Source: Actinomycetes bacterium
Lineage (GTDB): Bacteria > Actinomycetota > Acidimicrobiia > Acidimicrobiales > RAAP-2
NCBI GenBank assembly: GCA_021803085.1
Contig: JAJZMD010000146.1
Location: forward strand, 38,039-102,038
Reading direction: 5' to 3'
DNA length: 64,000 nt
In this document: positions 17,779 through 25,965 of the stretch, one piece after another
Layout of the letters: each line of letters starts with the position of its first letter
Position numbering within the stretch: the stretch's first letter is position 1
Translations under genes and position numbers: made by a program
The notes under the pieces: model-generated
What the model was told of the DNA's origin: nothing
The model's database searches: none
Seen by the model: the letters and a program-made list of their open reading frames with translations, nothing else

Positions 17779-18780
17779 CTAACCGGGTGGCTCGGTGCCG
17801 AGGAAGCGGAAGGCGTTGTGCCAGCAGATGTCCTCGACGACGTGCGCAGGCAGGTCCATCGAGCGCAGGGTCCTCGCGATCGGCTGCTCCCTCGGCATCG
17901 CCGGAAAGTCGGTGCCGACGAGGAGACGGTCGTGACCGAGCACGTCGATCAACAGCGTCAGCGCGCGGCGGTCGAACACGAGCGAGTCGTAGTAGTACTT
18001 CCGGGCGAGCTCGATGGGCGAGGGGCCCTGCGTCTCGCGCTCGGGCGGCAGCTCGTCCCAGGTCCCTCCCCAGAACCAGTACGCCCGAGGCAGCGTCAGC
18101 GGGAAGCCCCCAGCCCCGTGGCTGAAGCACAGGCGGAGGTTCGGGCAGCGCTCGGGGAGGCCGCCGGTGACGACCGATGCGGCGGTGACGGCGATCTCGG
18201 TCATCACCGAGAAGGTCGGCCCCGCCGCGCGCGGCAGGCGCTCGCCGAAGGTCGGGTTCAGGGCGTGCACGAAGACCGGCAGCTCGAGGCGCTCGGCCTC
18301 TTCGAAGAAGGCGAAGAAGTGCTCGTCGCCGAGCGAGAGGCCGCGCGCGTTGGAGGCCACCTCGACTCCTCTCAGCCCCATCGCCTTCAGCGCTGCAAGC
18401 TCGTTCGTGGCGAGGTCGACGTCTTGGAGCGGCACCATCCCCATGCCGCAGATGCGCGTCGGGGCAGCGGCGCAGAGCCCGGCCACGAAGTCGTTCACGC
18501 GCCGTGAGAGCTCGAGGCCCTCCGCTCCGGGAAGGCTGTAGTCGAGGAGCGGCGGCATGGGCGAGACCACCTCCACGGACACGCCGTTGGCGTCAAGCGC
18601 CTCGAGCCGCGCCTCGGAGGCGAAGAAGACGGCCTTGGCCGGAAAGCGCATCGGACCGTTCTCGAGGAGGCGGGTGGCCGCGTCCTGGCCGGGGCCGACG
18701 CTCGGCCCGGGATGCCCCTCGCCCTTCCCCACCGGGGAGAGCTTGTCTGGGATCACGTGCGCGTGCAGGTCGACGATCAT
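17779..18780 (-). CDS. Amidohydrolase 2 family (ACMS-decarboxylase type)
   Basis: A 333-residue metal-dependent amidohydrolase related to aminocarboxymuconate-semialdehyde decarboxylase. DLHAHVIP gives the first HxH metal pair, LCFSHGAGG and FVHALNPTFG carry later histidines, and LLVGTDFPAMP supplies the catalytic Asp. Members decarboxylate or hydrolyse aromatic or ring-opened acids. Start 18780 was preferred because the family begins with the strand before HxH; an upstream start adds only 18 unsupported residues. Specific substrate unknown. Confidence 0.82.
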   Translation of the reverse strand: MIVDLHAHVIPDKLSPVGKGEGHPGPSVGPGQDAATRLLENGPMRFPAKAVFFASEARLEALDANGVSVEVVSPMPPLLDYSLPGAEGLELSRRVNDFVAGLCAAAPTRICGMGMVPLQDVDLATNELAALKAMGLRGVEVASNARGLSLGDEHFFAFFEEAERLELPVFVHALNPTFGERLPRAAGPTFSVMTEIAVTAASVVTGGLPERCPNLRLCFSHGAGGFPLTLPRAYWFWGGTWDELPPERETQGPSPIELARKYYYDSLVFDRRALTLLIDVLGHDRLLVGTDFPAMPREQPIARTLRSMDLPAHVVEDICWHNAFRFLGTEPPG

Positions 18781-18855
18781 CGATTTCTCGTTCCTTCCTC
18801 GGTCCTGCAGAGCCCTGCGCAGGTCGGGTTGCACGGTCGGTTCGGTCGGCAGGCG

Positions 18856-19953
18856 TCAGGGCTTCGGGCAGACCGCCACGTGCACGGCCTCCTCGCCGTC
18901 GACCTCGCCTGCGAGCGTCTCGATCGCCCGGACGGTGTCGGCGAGCTCGAAGGTGTGGGTGTGCAGCTTGGCGAGGGGAAAGCGCCCGGACTCGATCGTC
19001 TCGATGGCTCGGACGTAGGCGGCGGCGTCGACGCCGTAGGCGCCGACCATCGTGATCGCCTTGTTGATGAGACGGTCGGTGGTGATCTCGATCCCCTTCC
19101 CCCCCTTCAGCCCGGCGAGGACGACCCGGCCCCCGTGGCGCACCGACTCGATGGCGTCGAGGACCGGTTCGCTCGCGATCGGGGTGAGCTCGAGGACCAC
19201 GTCGGCACCGACGCCGCCGGTGAGGTCCATCACCTTCTCGACGGCGCTCTCCTCCTCGACGTTGATGGTGTGGTCTGCGCCGAACTCCTTGGCCAGAGCG
19301 AGCTTGGCAGCGTCCCTGGCGAGCCCGGTCACGATCACCGTCCCGGCACCCGCCAGCTTGGACGCGATCACTGCGGCGATCCCCCGCTGGCCTGGACCGA
19401 GCACGAGCACCGTGTCGCCGATTCCCGTCTTGCCGTAGTCGACGGCCCACCTGAACCCGGCCCCGAGGGGATTGAACATCACCGCGACCTCCGCGGGGAT
19501 GTCCTTGCGCATCTTGTGCACGATGGAGTCGGGATGGAGGTAGACGTAGTCGGCGAAGCCGCCCCACAGCGAGGGCACCTTCTCGATCGGCGTCACGCCG
19601 TGGCCGCCGCGGCGGTTGCGGCACGCCTGGTAGCGGCCCGCGAGGCACAGGTCGCAGGTGTGGCAGGGGATGATGATCTCGATCGCCACCCGGTCGCCGG
19701 GTTCGGCCCCCCATCGGGCCGCCGCTCGATCGCCGATCTCCTCGATCACGCCGAGCGGCTCGTGTCCGGGGATGGAGGGCTTGGACCCCTCCCGCCAGAG
19801 GTGGCCCTTGTACTGCTCGACGTCGCTGCCGCAGACCCCGCACGCCTCGACCCTCACGAGGGCGTCGTCGGCACCGATCGCCGGACGGTCGAACTCGCGC
19901 AGCTCCATCTGGCGCGGCCCGGACTGGACCATCGCCCTCACCTTCTCGGTCAA
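18856..19953 (-). CDS. Zinc-binding alcohol/sorbitol-type dehydrogenase
   Basis: A 365-residue MDR enzyme. Catalytic zinc ligands appear in VCGSDVEQYKGH and GHEPLG, and the structural zinc cysteines in CHTCDLCLAGRYQAC. The cofactor loop is LGPGQRGIAA, degenerate relative to GxGxxG. The apparent start is a TTG at 19953 behind GAGGAG; an internal GTG or ATG within ten codons is possible. It sits directly downstream of the aldehyde dehydrogenase, so the two may oxidise an alcohol stepwise to an acid. Confidence 0.82.
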   Translation of the reverse strand: MTEKVRAMVQSGPRQMELREFDRPAIGADDALVRVEACGVCGSDVEQYKGHLWREGSKPSIPGHEPLGVIEEIGDRAAARWGAEPGDRVAIEIIIPCHTCDLCLAGRYQACRNRRGGHGVTPIEKVPSLWGGFADYVYLHPDSIVHKMRKDIPAEVAVMFNPLGAGFRWAVDYGKTGIGDTVLVLGPGQRGIAAVIASKLAGAGTVIVTGLARDAAKLALAKEFGADHTINVEEESAVEKVMDLTGGVGADVVLELTPIASEPVLDAIESVRHGGRVVLAGLKGGKGIEITTDRLINKAITMVGAYGVDAAAYVRAIETIESGRFPLAKLHTHTFELADTVRAIETLAGEVDGEEAVHVAVCPKP

Positions 19954-19983
19954 CTGGTCAGCTCCTCTTCACCTCCGGCGCGC

Positions 19984-21471
19984 TCAGACGTCGCCGTTGA
20001 TCACCACGCTCTTCAGCTGGGTGTAGTCGAGGATCGACTCGGCGCTCATGGTCCGGCCGAACCCGCTGTGCTTGTAGCCGCCGTGCGGCGCCCCGATCAC
20101 CCCGCGAGACCAGGTCGTGTTGATGCCGACCTGGCCGGCCTCGATCCCCTTGGCCAGGCGGACCGCGCGGCCCACGTCGCGCGTCCAGATGGACGAGACG
20201 AGACCGTAGCGGGTGCCGTTGGCGATCGCGAGGGCCTCCTGCTCGTCCTCGTAGGTCAGCACGGACAGCACGGGTCCGAAGATCTCCTCCTGGGCGACGC
20301 GCATCTCGGGGGTCACGCCGTCGAAGATGGTCGGCTCGACGAAGAACCCCGAGTCATACGTTCCCCCGGAGAGCTTGTGGCCGCCGATGACGACCTTGGC
20401 GCCCTCCTGCTGCCCGACGTCGAGGTAGCCGAGCACCCGAGCTTCCTGCTTGGCGCTGATCAGCGGGCCCATGTCCACCTTCTCGTACCACGGTCCGACC
20501 GTCACCTTCTCGAAGGCCGACGCCAGCGCTTCCACGACCTGGTCGTGGATCTTCTCGTCGACGACGAGGCGCGAGCCGGCCGCGCAGACCTGGCCGGTGT
20601 TGAAGGTGATCGCGCGCACGATCGTCGGGATCGCTCGATCGAGCGGGGCGTCGCGCAGCACCACCTGAGGCGACTTGCCGCCGAGCTCGACGTGCAGCGG
20701 GACGAGGTTCTTGGCACAGGCCTCCATCACCCTGGAGCCCGTCTCCGGCGAGCCGGTGAAGCTCATCCGGCGGACTCCCGGATGTGCCGGAAGGGCCGCG
20801 CCCGCCTCCGGGCCGTAGCCCGTCACGACATTGACCACGCCCGGGGGGATCCCCGCCTCGAGCGCGAGCTTGCCCAGCAGCAGCGCGGTGAGGGGCGCGT
20901 CCTCGGCCGGCTTGACCACGATGGTGTTCCCCGCCGCGACGGCGGGGGCGACGTCGGCGACCGTGAGTGGACCGGGCGTGTTCCAGGGGATGATGCTGCC
21001 GACGACCCCGTACGGCTCGCGCAGCGTCATCCCGAGCATGTTCGGGATCGACGTCGGAAGCGTCTGTCCCGTGATCTTGTCGGCGAGGCCGGCGACGTAG
21101 GTGAGGATGCCCGGAATGCCCGAGGGGCCCCAGAAGGGTCGGCCGACCTCCAGCCGTTCGAGCAGGTCGATCTCGTGCTCGTGGACGCGGCAGACCTCCG
21201 CCCACCGGTAGAGCAGCTGGCCCCGGAGCGTCGGGCTGGTGTCCCGCCAGGAACGCAAGGCTGCGCCAGCAGCGCCGACCGCAGCGTCGACGTCGTCCGC
21301 CGCACCCCGCGCCACGGTGGAGAGCAGCTCCTTGGTGGCCGGGTTGATCACCTCGATGACCTCGCCGCTGGCGGCAGGAGTCCATTCGCCGCCGATGAGG
21401 TGCGACCCGCCAGGCAAGAGCGAGCCGACATCGAGGTACGCGTCCCTCTCCTTCGCCACTGTGACGGTCAT
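19984..21471 (-). CDS. NAD(P)-dependent aldehyde dehydrogenase
   Basis: A 495-residue ALDH-superfamily enzyme with the complete set of motifs: IIPWNTPG, VVKPAEDAP, SFTGSPETG, catalytic Glu in ELGGKSPQ and catalytic Cys in FNTGQVCAAGSR. It oxidises an aldehyde to the carboxylic acid. AAGGAG lies six bases before the ATG. Gene order suggests it follows the alcohol dehydrogenase in a pathway whose acid is then activated by the CoA-transferase just upstream in the same transcription direction. Confidence 0.9.
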   Translation of the reverse strand: MTVTVAKERDAYLDVGSLLPGGSHLIGGEWTPAASGEVIEVINPATKELLSTVARGAADDVDAAVGAAGAALRSWRDTSPTLRGQLLYRWAEVCRVHEHEIDLLERLEVGRPFWGPSGIPGILTYVAGLADKITGQTLPTSIPNMLGMTLREPYGVVGSIIPWNTPGPLTVADVAPAVAAGNTIVVKPAEDAPLTALLLGKLALEAGIPPGVVNVVTGYGPEAGAALPAHPGVRRMSFTGSPETGSRVMEACAKNLVPLHVELGGKSPQVVLRDAPLDRAIPTIVRAITFNTGQVCAAGSRLVVDEKIHDQVVEALASAFEKVTVGPWYEKVDMGPLISAKQEARVLGYLDVGQQEGAKVVIGGHKLSGGTYDSGFFVEPTIFDGVTPEMRVAQEEIFGPVLSVLTYEDEQEALAIANGTRYGLVSSIWTRDVGRAVRLAKGIEAGQVGINTTWSRGVIGAPHGGYKHSGFGRTMSAESILDYTQLKSVVINGDV

Positions 21472-21490
21472 CTGCCGCTCCTTCCCGCTA

Positions 21491-21553
21491 GGGGGCGCCG
21501 GGGCTCACGGGGTCTCCCGGGGCTCACGGGGGCGCCGGGGCCTACGGGGTCTC
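21491..21553. repeat. Imperfect GGGGCTCACGGGG repeats at a gene junction
   Basis: The 70-base gap between the CoA-transferase and aldehyde dehydrogenase genes holds interleaved copies of GGGGCTCACGGGG and GGGGCGCCGGGG, ending in GGGTCTCG. The last copy runs into the 3' end of the CoA-transferase gene. No stem-loop with a T-tract was recognised. Confidence 0.5.
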
Positions 21554-22954
21554 GTAGGCGTCCTGCATGACGCCGACCTCGGGCCCCACCTCGACGTGCA
21601 TGCCGGTGAGGGCACGGACCTCGTCGACGCTGAATCCCCGCGCCACCTCGATCACGCGGAACGTGCCGTCGACCCGGCGCAGGAGGGCGACGTCGGTCAC
21701 GACCGTGTCCACGACCCCGACCGCGGTGAGCGGGTACGTGCAGCGCTCCACCAGCTTCGGCCGTCCTGCGCTGTCGCAGTGCTCCATCGTGATCATCACG
21801 CCTCTGGCCCCGACGGCGAGGTCCATCGCCCCGCCGATCCCGCCTCCGGCCATCTCGGGCGTCGCCCAGTTGGCGAAGTCGCCGTTCGCGGCCACCTGGT
21901 ACGCGCCGAGCACGACAGTGGAGAGCCTGCCCGAGCGGGCGATCTCGAAGGAGGTGACGCTCTCGAAGAAGGAGGTCCCGGGCTTGGTCGTGACGAACCA
22001 GCCACCCGCGTCGTGCACGTCGGGGTCGAAGTCCTCGGCGTCTGCGAACGACCCGTAGTCGAGGATCCCGTTCTCGGCGTGGAGGATGATCCCCCGTCCC
22101 TCGAGGTAATTCGTGATCAGGTTCGGGATCCCGGCTCCGAGGTTCACGTACGTGCCGCCCTCGAGCAGCAGCGCGGCGCGACGGGCGATCTCGTTGCGGG
22201 CGAGCGCCGGTTTGCCGTTGTAGGTCCGGGCGCTCGTGGCCGCACGGTTCGGGCGCATCGGCAGCGTCTTGGTGTCCATCGTGTAGGTGCTCTCGACGAC
22301 CCGGCTCACGAACGCCCCCGGGATGTCGACGAGGTCCGGCGGGATCTCGCCCGGCTCGACGATCTCCTCGACTTCGGCGATCGCGATCCGCGCCGCCTTC
22401 GCGAAGCTGACGTTGAAGTTGCGCGAGCCGCCGCGCAGCTGGATGTTGCCGAGGCGGTCGCCTCGATAGCCCCGCAGGAAGGCGAAGTCGGTGGTGATCG
22501 CCAGCTCGAGGACGAACGGCTTGCCGTCGAAGTACCGGATCTCCTTGCCCTCGGCGAGGGGCGTCCCGACGGCCGTCGGCGTGTAGACGGCCGCCAGCCC
22601 CGCCCCGCCGGCTCGCATCCGCTCGACGAGGGTGCCCTGCGGGACGACCTCGAAGGCGAGCTCGCCGGCAGCGATCTGGGTCTCGGCCTCCGACTCGCGC
22701 ACGCCCGGGCGAGCCGAGAACGAGGCGACGAGCCTGCCGAGCTGGTGGTTCTCCGCCAGCAGGTGGGCGGTCGGATGGCCTGGTTGACCGAGGCCGTTGC
22801 AGTAGACGGTCAGCCGCTTGGAGCCGAGCTCGGCGAGCGCCATGATCAGGCTCGAGGGAAAGCGGTGCGCCAGTCCGAACCCGGCGATCGCCACGCTCGA
22901 GCCGTCGACGACGTCGACGACCGCCTCCGCGGGCGAGCCCACGATCTTGTTCAT
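21542..22954 (-). CDS. Fused two-domain CoA-transferase (type I, 3-oxoacid type)
   Basis: A 470-residue protein in which the alpha and beta halves of a type I CoA-transferase are joined. The first half contains VAIAGFGLAHRFPSSL and the coenzyme-binding region; the second starts near residue 250 with ARNEIARRAALLLEGGTYVNLGAGIPN and holds the active-site Glu segment HAENGILDYG. It would move CoA from a donor thioester to a carboxylic acid, in line with the neighbouring aldehyde dehydrogenase. Start 22954 follows GGTGAG; a further in-frame ATG eight codons upstream is possible. Confidence 0.85.
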   Translation of the reverse strand: MNKIVGSPAEAVVDVVDGSSVAIAGFGLAHRFPSSLIMALAELGSKRLTVYCNGLGQPGHPTAHLLAENHQLGRLVASFSARPGVRESEAETQIAAGELAFEVVPQGTLVERMRAGGAGLAAVYTPTAVGTPLAEGKEIRYFDGKPFVLELAITTDFAFLRGYRGDRLGNIQLRGGSRNFNVSFAKAARIAIAEVEEIVEPGEIPPDLVDIPGAFVSRVVESTYTMDTKTLPMRPNRAATSARTYNGKPALARNEIARRAALLLEGGTYVNLGAGIPNLITNYLEGRGIILHAENGILDYGSFADAEDFDPDVHDAGGWFVTTKPGTSFFESVTSFEIARSGRLSTVVLGAYQVAANGDFANWATPEMAGGGIGGAMDLAVGARGVMITMEHCDSAGRPKLVERCTYPLTAVGVVDTVVTDVALLRRVDGTFRVIEVARGFSVDEVRALTGMHVEVGPEVGVMQDAYETP

Positions 22955-23167
22955 GCTGCGCTCACCGGTCGCCACCATGCAACCCCAGGTCGTGCACTCG
23001 TGCTCGAGCTCCTCTCCGACTGTGGTGCGATGCGGACCGCGCAGGTCCCGGAGAGCTCCGCTCGGAGCACCGTAGAGCACTCTCGTCGAATCGTGCAACG
23101 CGACCGCCGCAGCAGGGAGCCCCGGGCCGGCGAGGCGACGGCGAGGCGACAGTGCGCCCTCGGAGCC

Positions 23168-24019
23168 TTACGACGACGGCTCGGGCAGGACGCCGGCGCG
23201 TCCCCCGCCGTCCAGCACGAGGTACTGCCCGGTCATGTACTCGGCGTCGTCGCTCGCCAGATAGGCGACGGCCCCGGCGATGTCCTCCGGGCGGCCGACG
23301 CGGCCGAGCGGGATCCCCTGCCCCCGGCGTTCGAGCTCGACCTCGACGTCGAGGTCGGGGTCTTCGCTGAGAAACGCCCGGCTCGTGCCGACCGCGCCCG
23401 GGGCCACCGCGTTGACGGTGATGCCCCAGCGGGCCACGTCCATCGCCAGCGCCCGCGTGAAGCCGAGGATCCCGGCCTTGGACGCCGAGTACGCGGTCGA
23501 GTACGGCGCGGCGACCACGCCAGCCATCGACGACACGGCGATGATGCGCCCCCATCGCTGCTCGCGCATGATCGGCACGGCGGCCCGTGACATGAGGAAG
23601 GCGCCGCGGAGGTTGATGCGGATCACCTCGTCGAACACCTCGACCGGGACCTGCGCGATCTCGCGCCGGTCGAGGCCCTGGGGAGCCGCCGCGTTGTTGA
23701 CGAGGACGTCGAGGCGGCCGTGCGCGTCGACCGCGCCCGCGACCATCGCGTCGGCGTCGGACACGTCGCCGATGTCGCCGAGCACGGCGCTGGCGGTGCC
23801 GCCCGCAGCGCCGATCTCCTCGACGAGGCTGTCCAGGCCCTGCCAGCCGTCGTCCGCCACCCCGACGATCTCCTGGCGCCGGTTCAGCACCCCGGTTGGC
23901 ATGCGGTCGGCGACGACGACCGTCATGCCCTCCTCCGCCAGCCGGCGGGCGACCGCCCGGCCGACGCCGTCCCGCTTGCCGCACCCGGTGACGAGAGCGA
24001 CCCGCCCTTGCGCGCTCAC
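23168..24019 (-). CDS. Short-chain dehydrogenase/reductase
   Basis: A 283-residue classical SDR. VALVTGCGKRDGVGRAVA is the cofactor loop with a four-residue insertion, followed by VLVNNAAAPQG, catalytic Ser in AVSSMAG, Tyr-Lys in YSASK, and the C-terminal YMTGQYLVLDGGG. It likely handles a hydroxy/keto step. A GTG start lies about ten bases after the stop of the small CxxC gene, so it may be part of the operon descending from the cysteine-type UGSC gene. Confidence 0.85.
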   Translation of the reverse strand: MSAQGRVALVTGCGKRDGVGRAVARRLAEEGMTVVVADRMPTGVLNRRQEIVGVADDGWQGLDSLVEEIGAAGGTASAVLGDIGDVSDADAMVAGAVDAHGRLDVLVNNAAAPQGLDRREIAQVPVEVFDEVIRINLRGAFLMSRAAVPIMREQRWGRIIAVSSMAGVVAAPYSTAYSASKAGILGFTRALAMDVARWGITVNAVAPGAVGTSRAFLSEDPDLDVEVELERRGQGIPLGRVGRPEDIAGAVAYLASDDAEYMTGQYLVLDGGGRAGVLPEPSS

Positions 24020-24029
24020 CGCTCGAGGC

Positions 24030-24257
24030 TCATTGCTCGTGGTCCGCGGGGTAGGTGAGGTCGATGCGGTCGCCCGGCACCTTCAAGGCGTGCTCGAGCA
24101 TCGGCACCATCAGGCTCGCGGGCACCAAGCACTCCGCGCACGCGGCGGGCGTCGCCGAGATCACGACGGCGACGCGCTCGCCCTCCTCCACGTCGATCTC
24201 GTAGCCGTCGGCCTCGAGCGAGGTGCGCAGGGACGCGAGGCCCTCCAGGTCGATCAC
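24030..24257 (-). CDS. Small CxxC protein downstream of the UGSC module
   Basis: A 75-residue protein of unknown family. It reads as two short strands (DGYEIDVEEGERVAVVIS), then CAEC within SATPAACAECLVP, and a final helix. A CxxC in a small alpha/beta protein suggests a redox or metal site, loosely like NifU-type domains, but this is not a firm assignment. GTG at 24257 has GAGGAGGG upstream. It directly follows the partner gene of the cysteine-type UGSC module, and neither the three selenocysteine modules nor other loci in the window carry a copy. Confidence 0.62.
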   Translation of the reverse strand: MIDLEGLASLRTSLEADGYEIDVEEGERVAVVISATPAACAECLVPASLMVPMLEHALKVPGDRIDLTYPADHEQ

Positions 24258-24291
24258 CGCTCTGCCCTCCTCGTCCCACCGTGTCTCGGTC

Positions 24292-25383
24292 TCATGTTCC
24301 CCCGGTCCCGTTGCGCCTGCGACGCTCGACCGGGCACGAGGAGTTCGACCACGTGCCGAAGACCCTGCACACGAGCGACATGGCAGCGTTCCGGGCGCCC
24401 GTCACGGCGATCGGGATCTGCTCTCGGGTCGAGACGACGCGGCTGAGCGTATCCTGGCTCACGCGCTCTTCGGCACTGGGACCCCGCCCGCCCAGCCCGC
24501 CCTCTGCGACCGCGTCCTTGCCGACCCGTCGAAGGTCCGCCTCGCTGCGCACGCAGTGCGCGATGAGCCAGTCCTTCACGTCGTTCTTGGAATAGCCCGC
24601 TCCGGCGAGCAGCTGCGCGTGCTCGGGACCGAAGACCACGAAGCAGGACTGGTCCGCGAAGATGAGCGAACCGGTCCTCACGATGGTGTCGGCGAAGTCG
24701 AAGAGCACCTGCTCGGGGTCCTGGGTGTGGCGGTTGTCGACGAACTCGCAGGTCCGGACCAACGTGGCCGACACCGCGCTCTGGCCGTCGAAGAGCCCCA
24801 TCTCCACCGAAAGCGGCTCCCACGGGCTTTCCTCCTCGTTCTCGCCGAAGCACATCGCGAAGCGCCCCGGCAGCCCCTGCGTCGCCTGGTCGAGCTCGTG
24901 CGGTCTGATGCCGAAGGCGTTCCGGACGATGAGCCCGATCGCTCGCGGCACGGTGGCGTTGGGGCGGAACCCCGGGCCGAACGCCCCGCCGGAGCTGTTG
25001 AACCCGAGCTCTTCTCGAACCGGGCCGTTCACGATGATCAGCGGTGCCGGACCGCTCGTGCTCTGCCAGGCGCCCCCCTTGGCGGCCCGGTCGCGCATCA
25101 CCGCTTCCCAGGCGGCCAGCACCACCGGGAAGTACGCCGGCAGGCACCCCGCCATGGCGGCGTTGACCGCAGCCAGCTCGACGGTGCAGGTGCGCCCCAG
25201 GTTGTCCATCCTGCCGATCACCTCGTCGGGCGAGCGGTCGGTCTCGGCGAGGAAGCGGTCGACCAGCTCGCGGGTCGCGGGGACGAGAGGGAGCCCGTCC
25301 GACCATCCCTGGTGGTAGCAGTGCTCGATCGCCGCCTGGGCGGCATCCGGGTCCAGGTCTGTCGCAGCCGAGTCGCCGACCAT
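24292..25383 (-). CDS. UGSC-associated partner protein, copy 1 (unknown function)
   Basis: A 363-residue protein that I recognise only by its relatives here: products at 31718, 44490 and 58287 share its whole plan. Shared landmarks, in approximate order, are GWSDGLPLVP near residue 30, MAGCLPAYFPVVLA near 80, a Ser-Thr-rich strand with VNGPVREELGFNS near 120, FGPGFRPNATV near 140, GENEEESPWEPLSVE near 190 and GPEHAQLLAG near 250. The terminal VAGAxNAG segment of the others is altered here (VTGARNAAMS). No signal peptide or membrane segment is seen. The ATG overlaps the stop of the cysteine-type UGSC gene by one base, implying coupled translation and probably one complex. Confidence 0.7.
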   Translation of the reverse strand: MVGDSAATDLDPDAAQAAIEHCYHQGWSDGLPLVPATRELVDRFLAETDRSPDEVIGRMDNLGRTCTVELAAVNAAMAGCLPAYFPVVLAAWEAVMRDRAAKGGAWQSTSGPAPLIIVNGPVREELGFNSSGGAFGPGFRPNATVPRAIGLIVRNAFGIRPHELDQATQGLPGRFAMCFGENEEESPWEPLSVEMGLFDGQSAVSATLVRTCEFVDNRHTQDPEQVLFDFADTIVRTGSLIFADQSCFVVFGPEHAQLLAGAGYSKNDVKDWLIAHCVRSEADLRRVGKDAVAEGGLGGRGPSAEERVSQDTLSRVVSTREQIPIAVTGARNAAMSLVCRVFGTWSNSSCPVERRRRNGTGGT

Positions 25384-25937
25384 CAGGCGGCGCCACGACG
25401 GACGGTGGCGCCGGTGAGCAGCGACGCCACCTCGTCGGCGACGCCCTCGGCACGCGCTCGCACCTTCTCGAACGGCAAGCCGGCCATCGGGTGCGCCACG
25501 GTCGCGTGGCGGTACCCCGCCGCGCCGCGTATCACCGCCATGGCGTCGGCGGTCGCGGTGAACGACTCGGTGCAGACCACCGCCGTCGGGGTGCCGAGGC
25601 GCTCCAAGGCGATCCCGTCAGCTATGGCTGCAGCGCTGCACGAGCCGCAGTCCCCGACACCGATGACCACGAGCTCCGCCGCATGGTGCAGGTCGTCGAG
25701 GAGCTGAGCCGGCGCGTCCACCGTCGCCACCGGCTTCTTGCGCAGGACCACGCGGCCGACCCCGTACCGCTCCACCAGCACCTTGCCGAGCTCTTCGACG
25801 AAGCGGCCCGCATTCTGCTTGCCGTTGTCGAGCAGGCCCACGGTCATGCCTTTCAAGCTCTCGGGGCGGATGGCCGGCTGCAGCGCGCCCTCTGCCCGCG
25901 TCGTCTGCCCGGTCGGGTCCATGATCGAGCTGCCCAT
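25383..25937 (-). CDS. UGSC-family protein, cysteine form (CGSC)
   Basis: A 184-residue soluble protein of the UGSC family. It starts with the family's MDPTG box (residues 6-10), has GLLDNGKQNAG near 34-44 (an N-K-x-N box in the others), and a central GDCGSCSAAAIADGIALE with Cys97 and Cys100. In three paralogues in this window the first of these cysteines is a TGA codon read as selenocysteine. The TGC codon here is followed by AGCGCTGCAGCC, which does not form the conserved hairpin. GGAGGAGG precedes the ATG. It is translationally coupled to the partner gene and lies downstream of an NDMA-type alcohol dehydrogenase. The U/C-G-S-C spacing suggests a thiol/selenol redox site, loosely like that of glycine-reductase B proteins; the reaction is unknown. 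Confidence 0.85.
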   Translation of the reverse strand: MGSSIMDPTGQTTRAEGALQPAIRPESLKGMTVGLLDNGKQNAGRFVEELGKVLVERYGVGRVVLRKKPVATVDAPAQLLDDLHHAAELVVIGVGDCGSCSAAAIADGIALERLGTPTAVVCTESFTATADAMAVIRGAAGYRHATVAHPMAGLPFEKVRARAEGVADEVASLLTGATVRRGAA

Positions 25938-25965
25938 CGTCGTCCTCCTCCGGTCTTTCGTGCCC

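Noticed and set aside
18712..21570. A 952-codon plus-strand open frame over the dehydrogenase region
   Set aside because: The minus strand there encodes intact amidohydrolase, alcohol dehydrogenase and aldehyde dehydrogenase genes with good ribosome sites; the plus frame has none.
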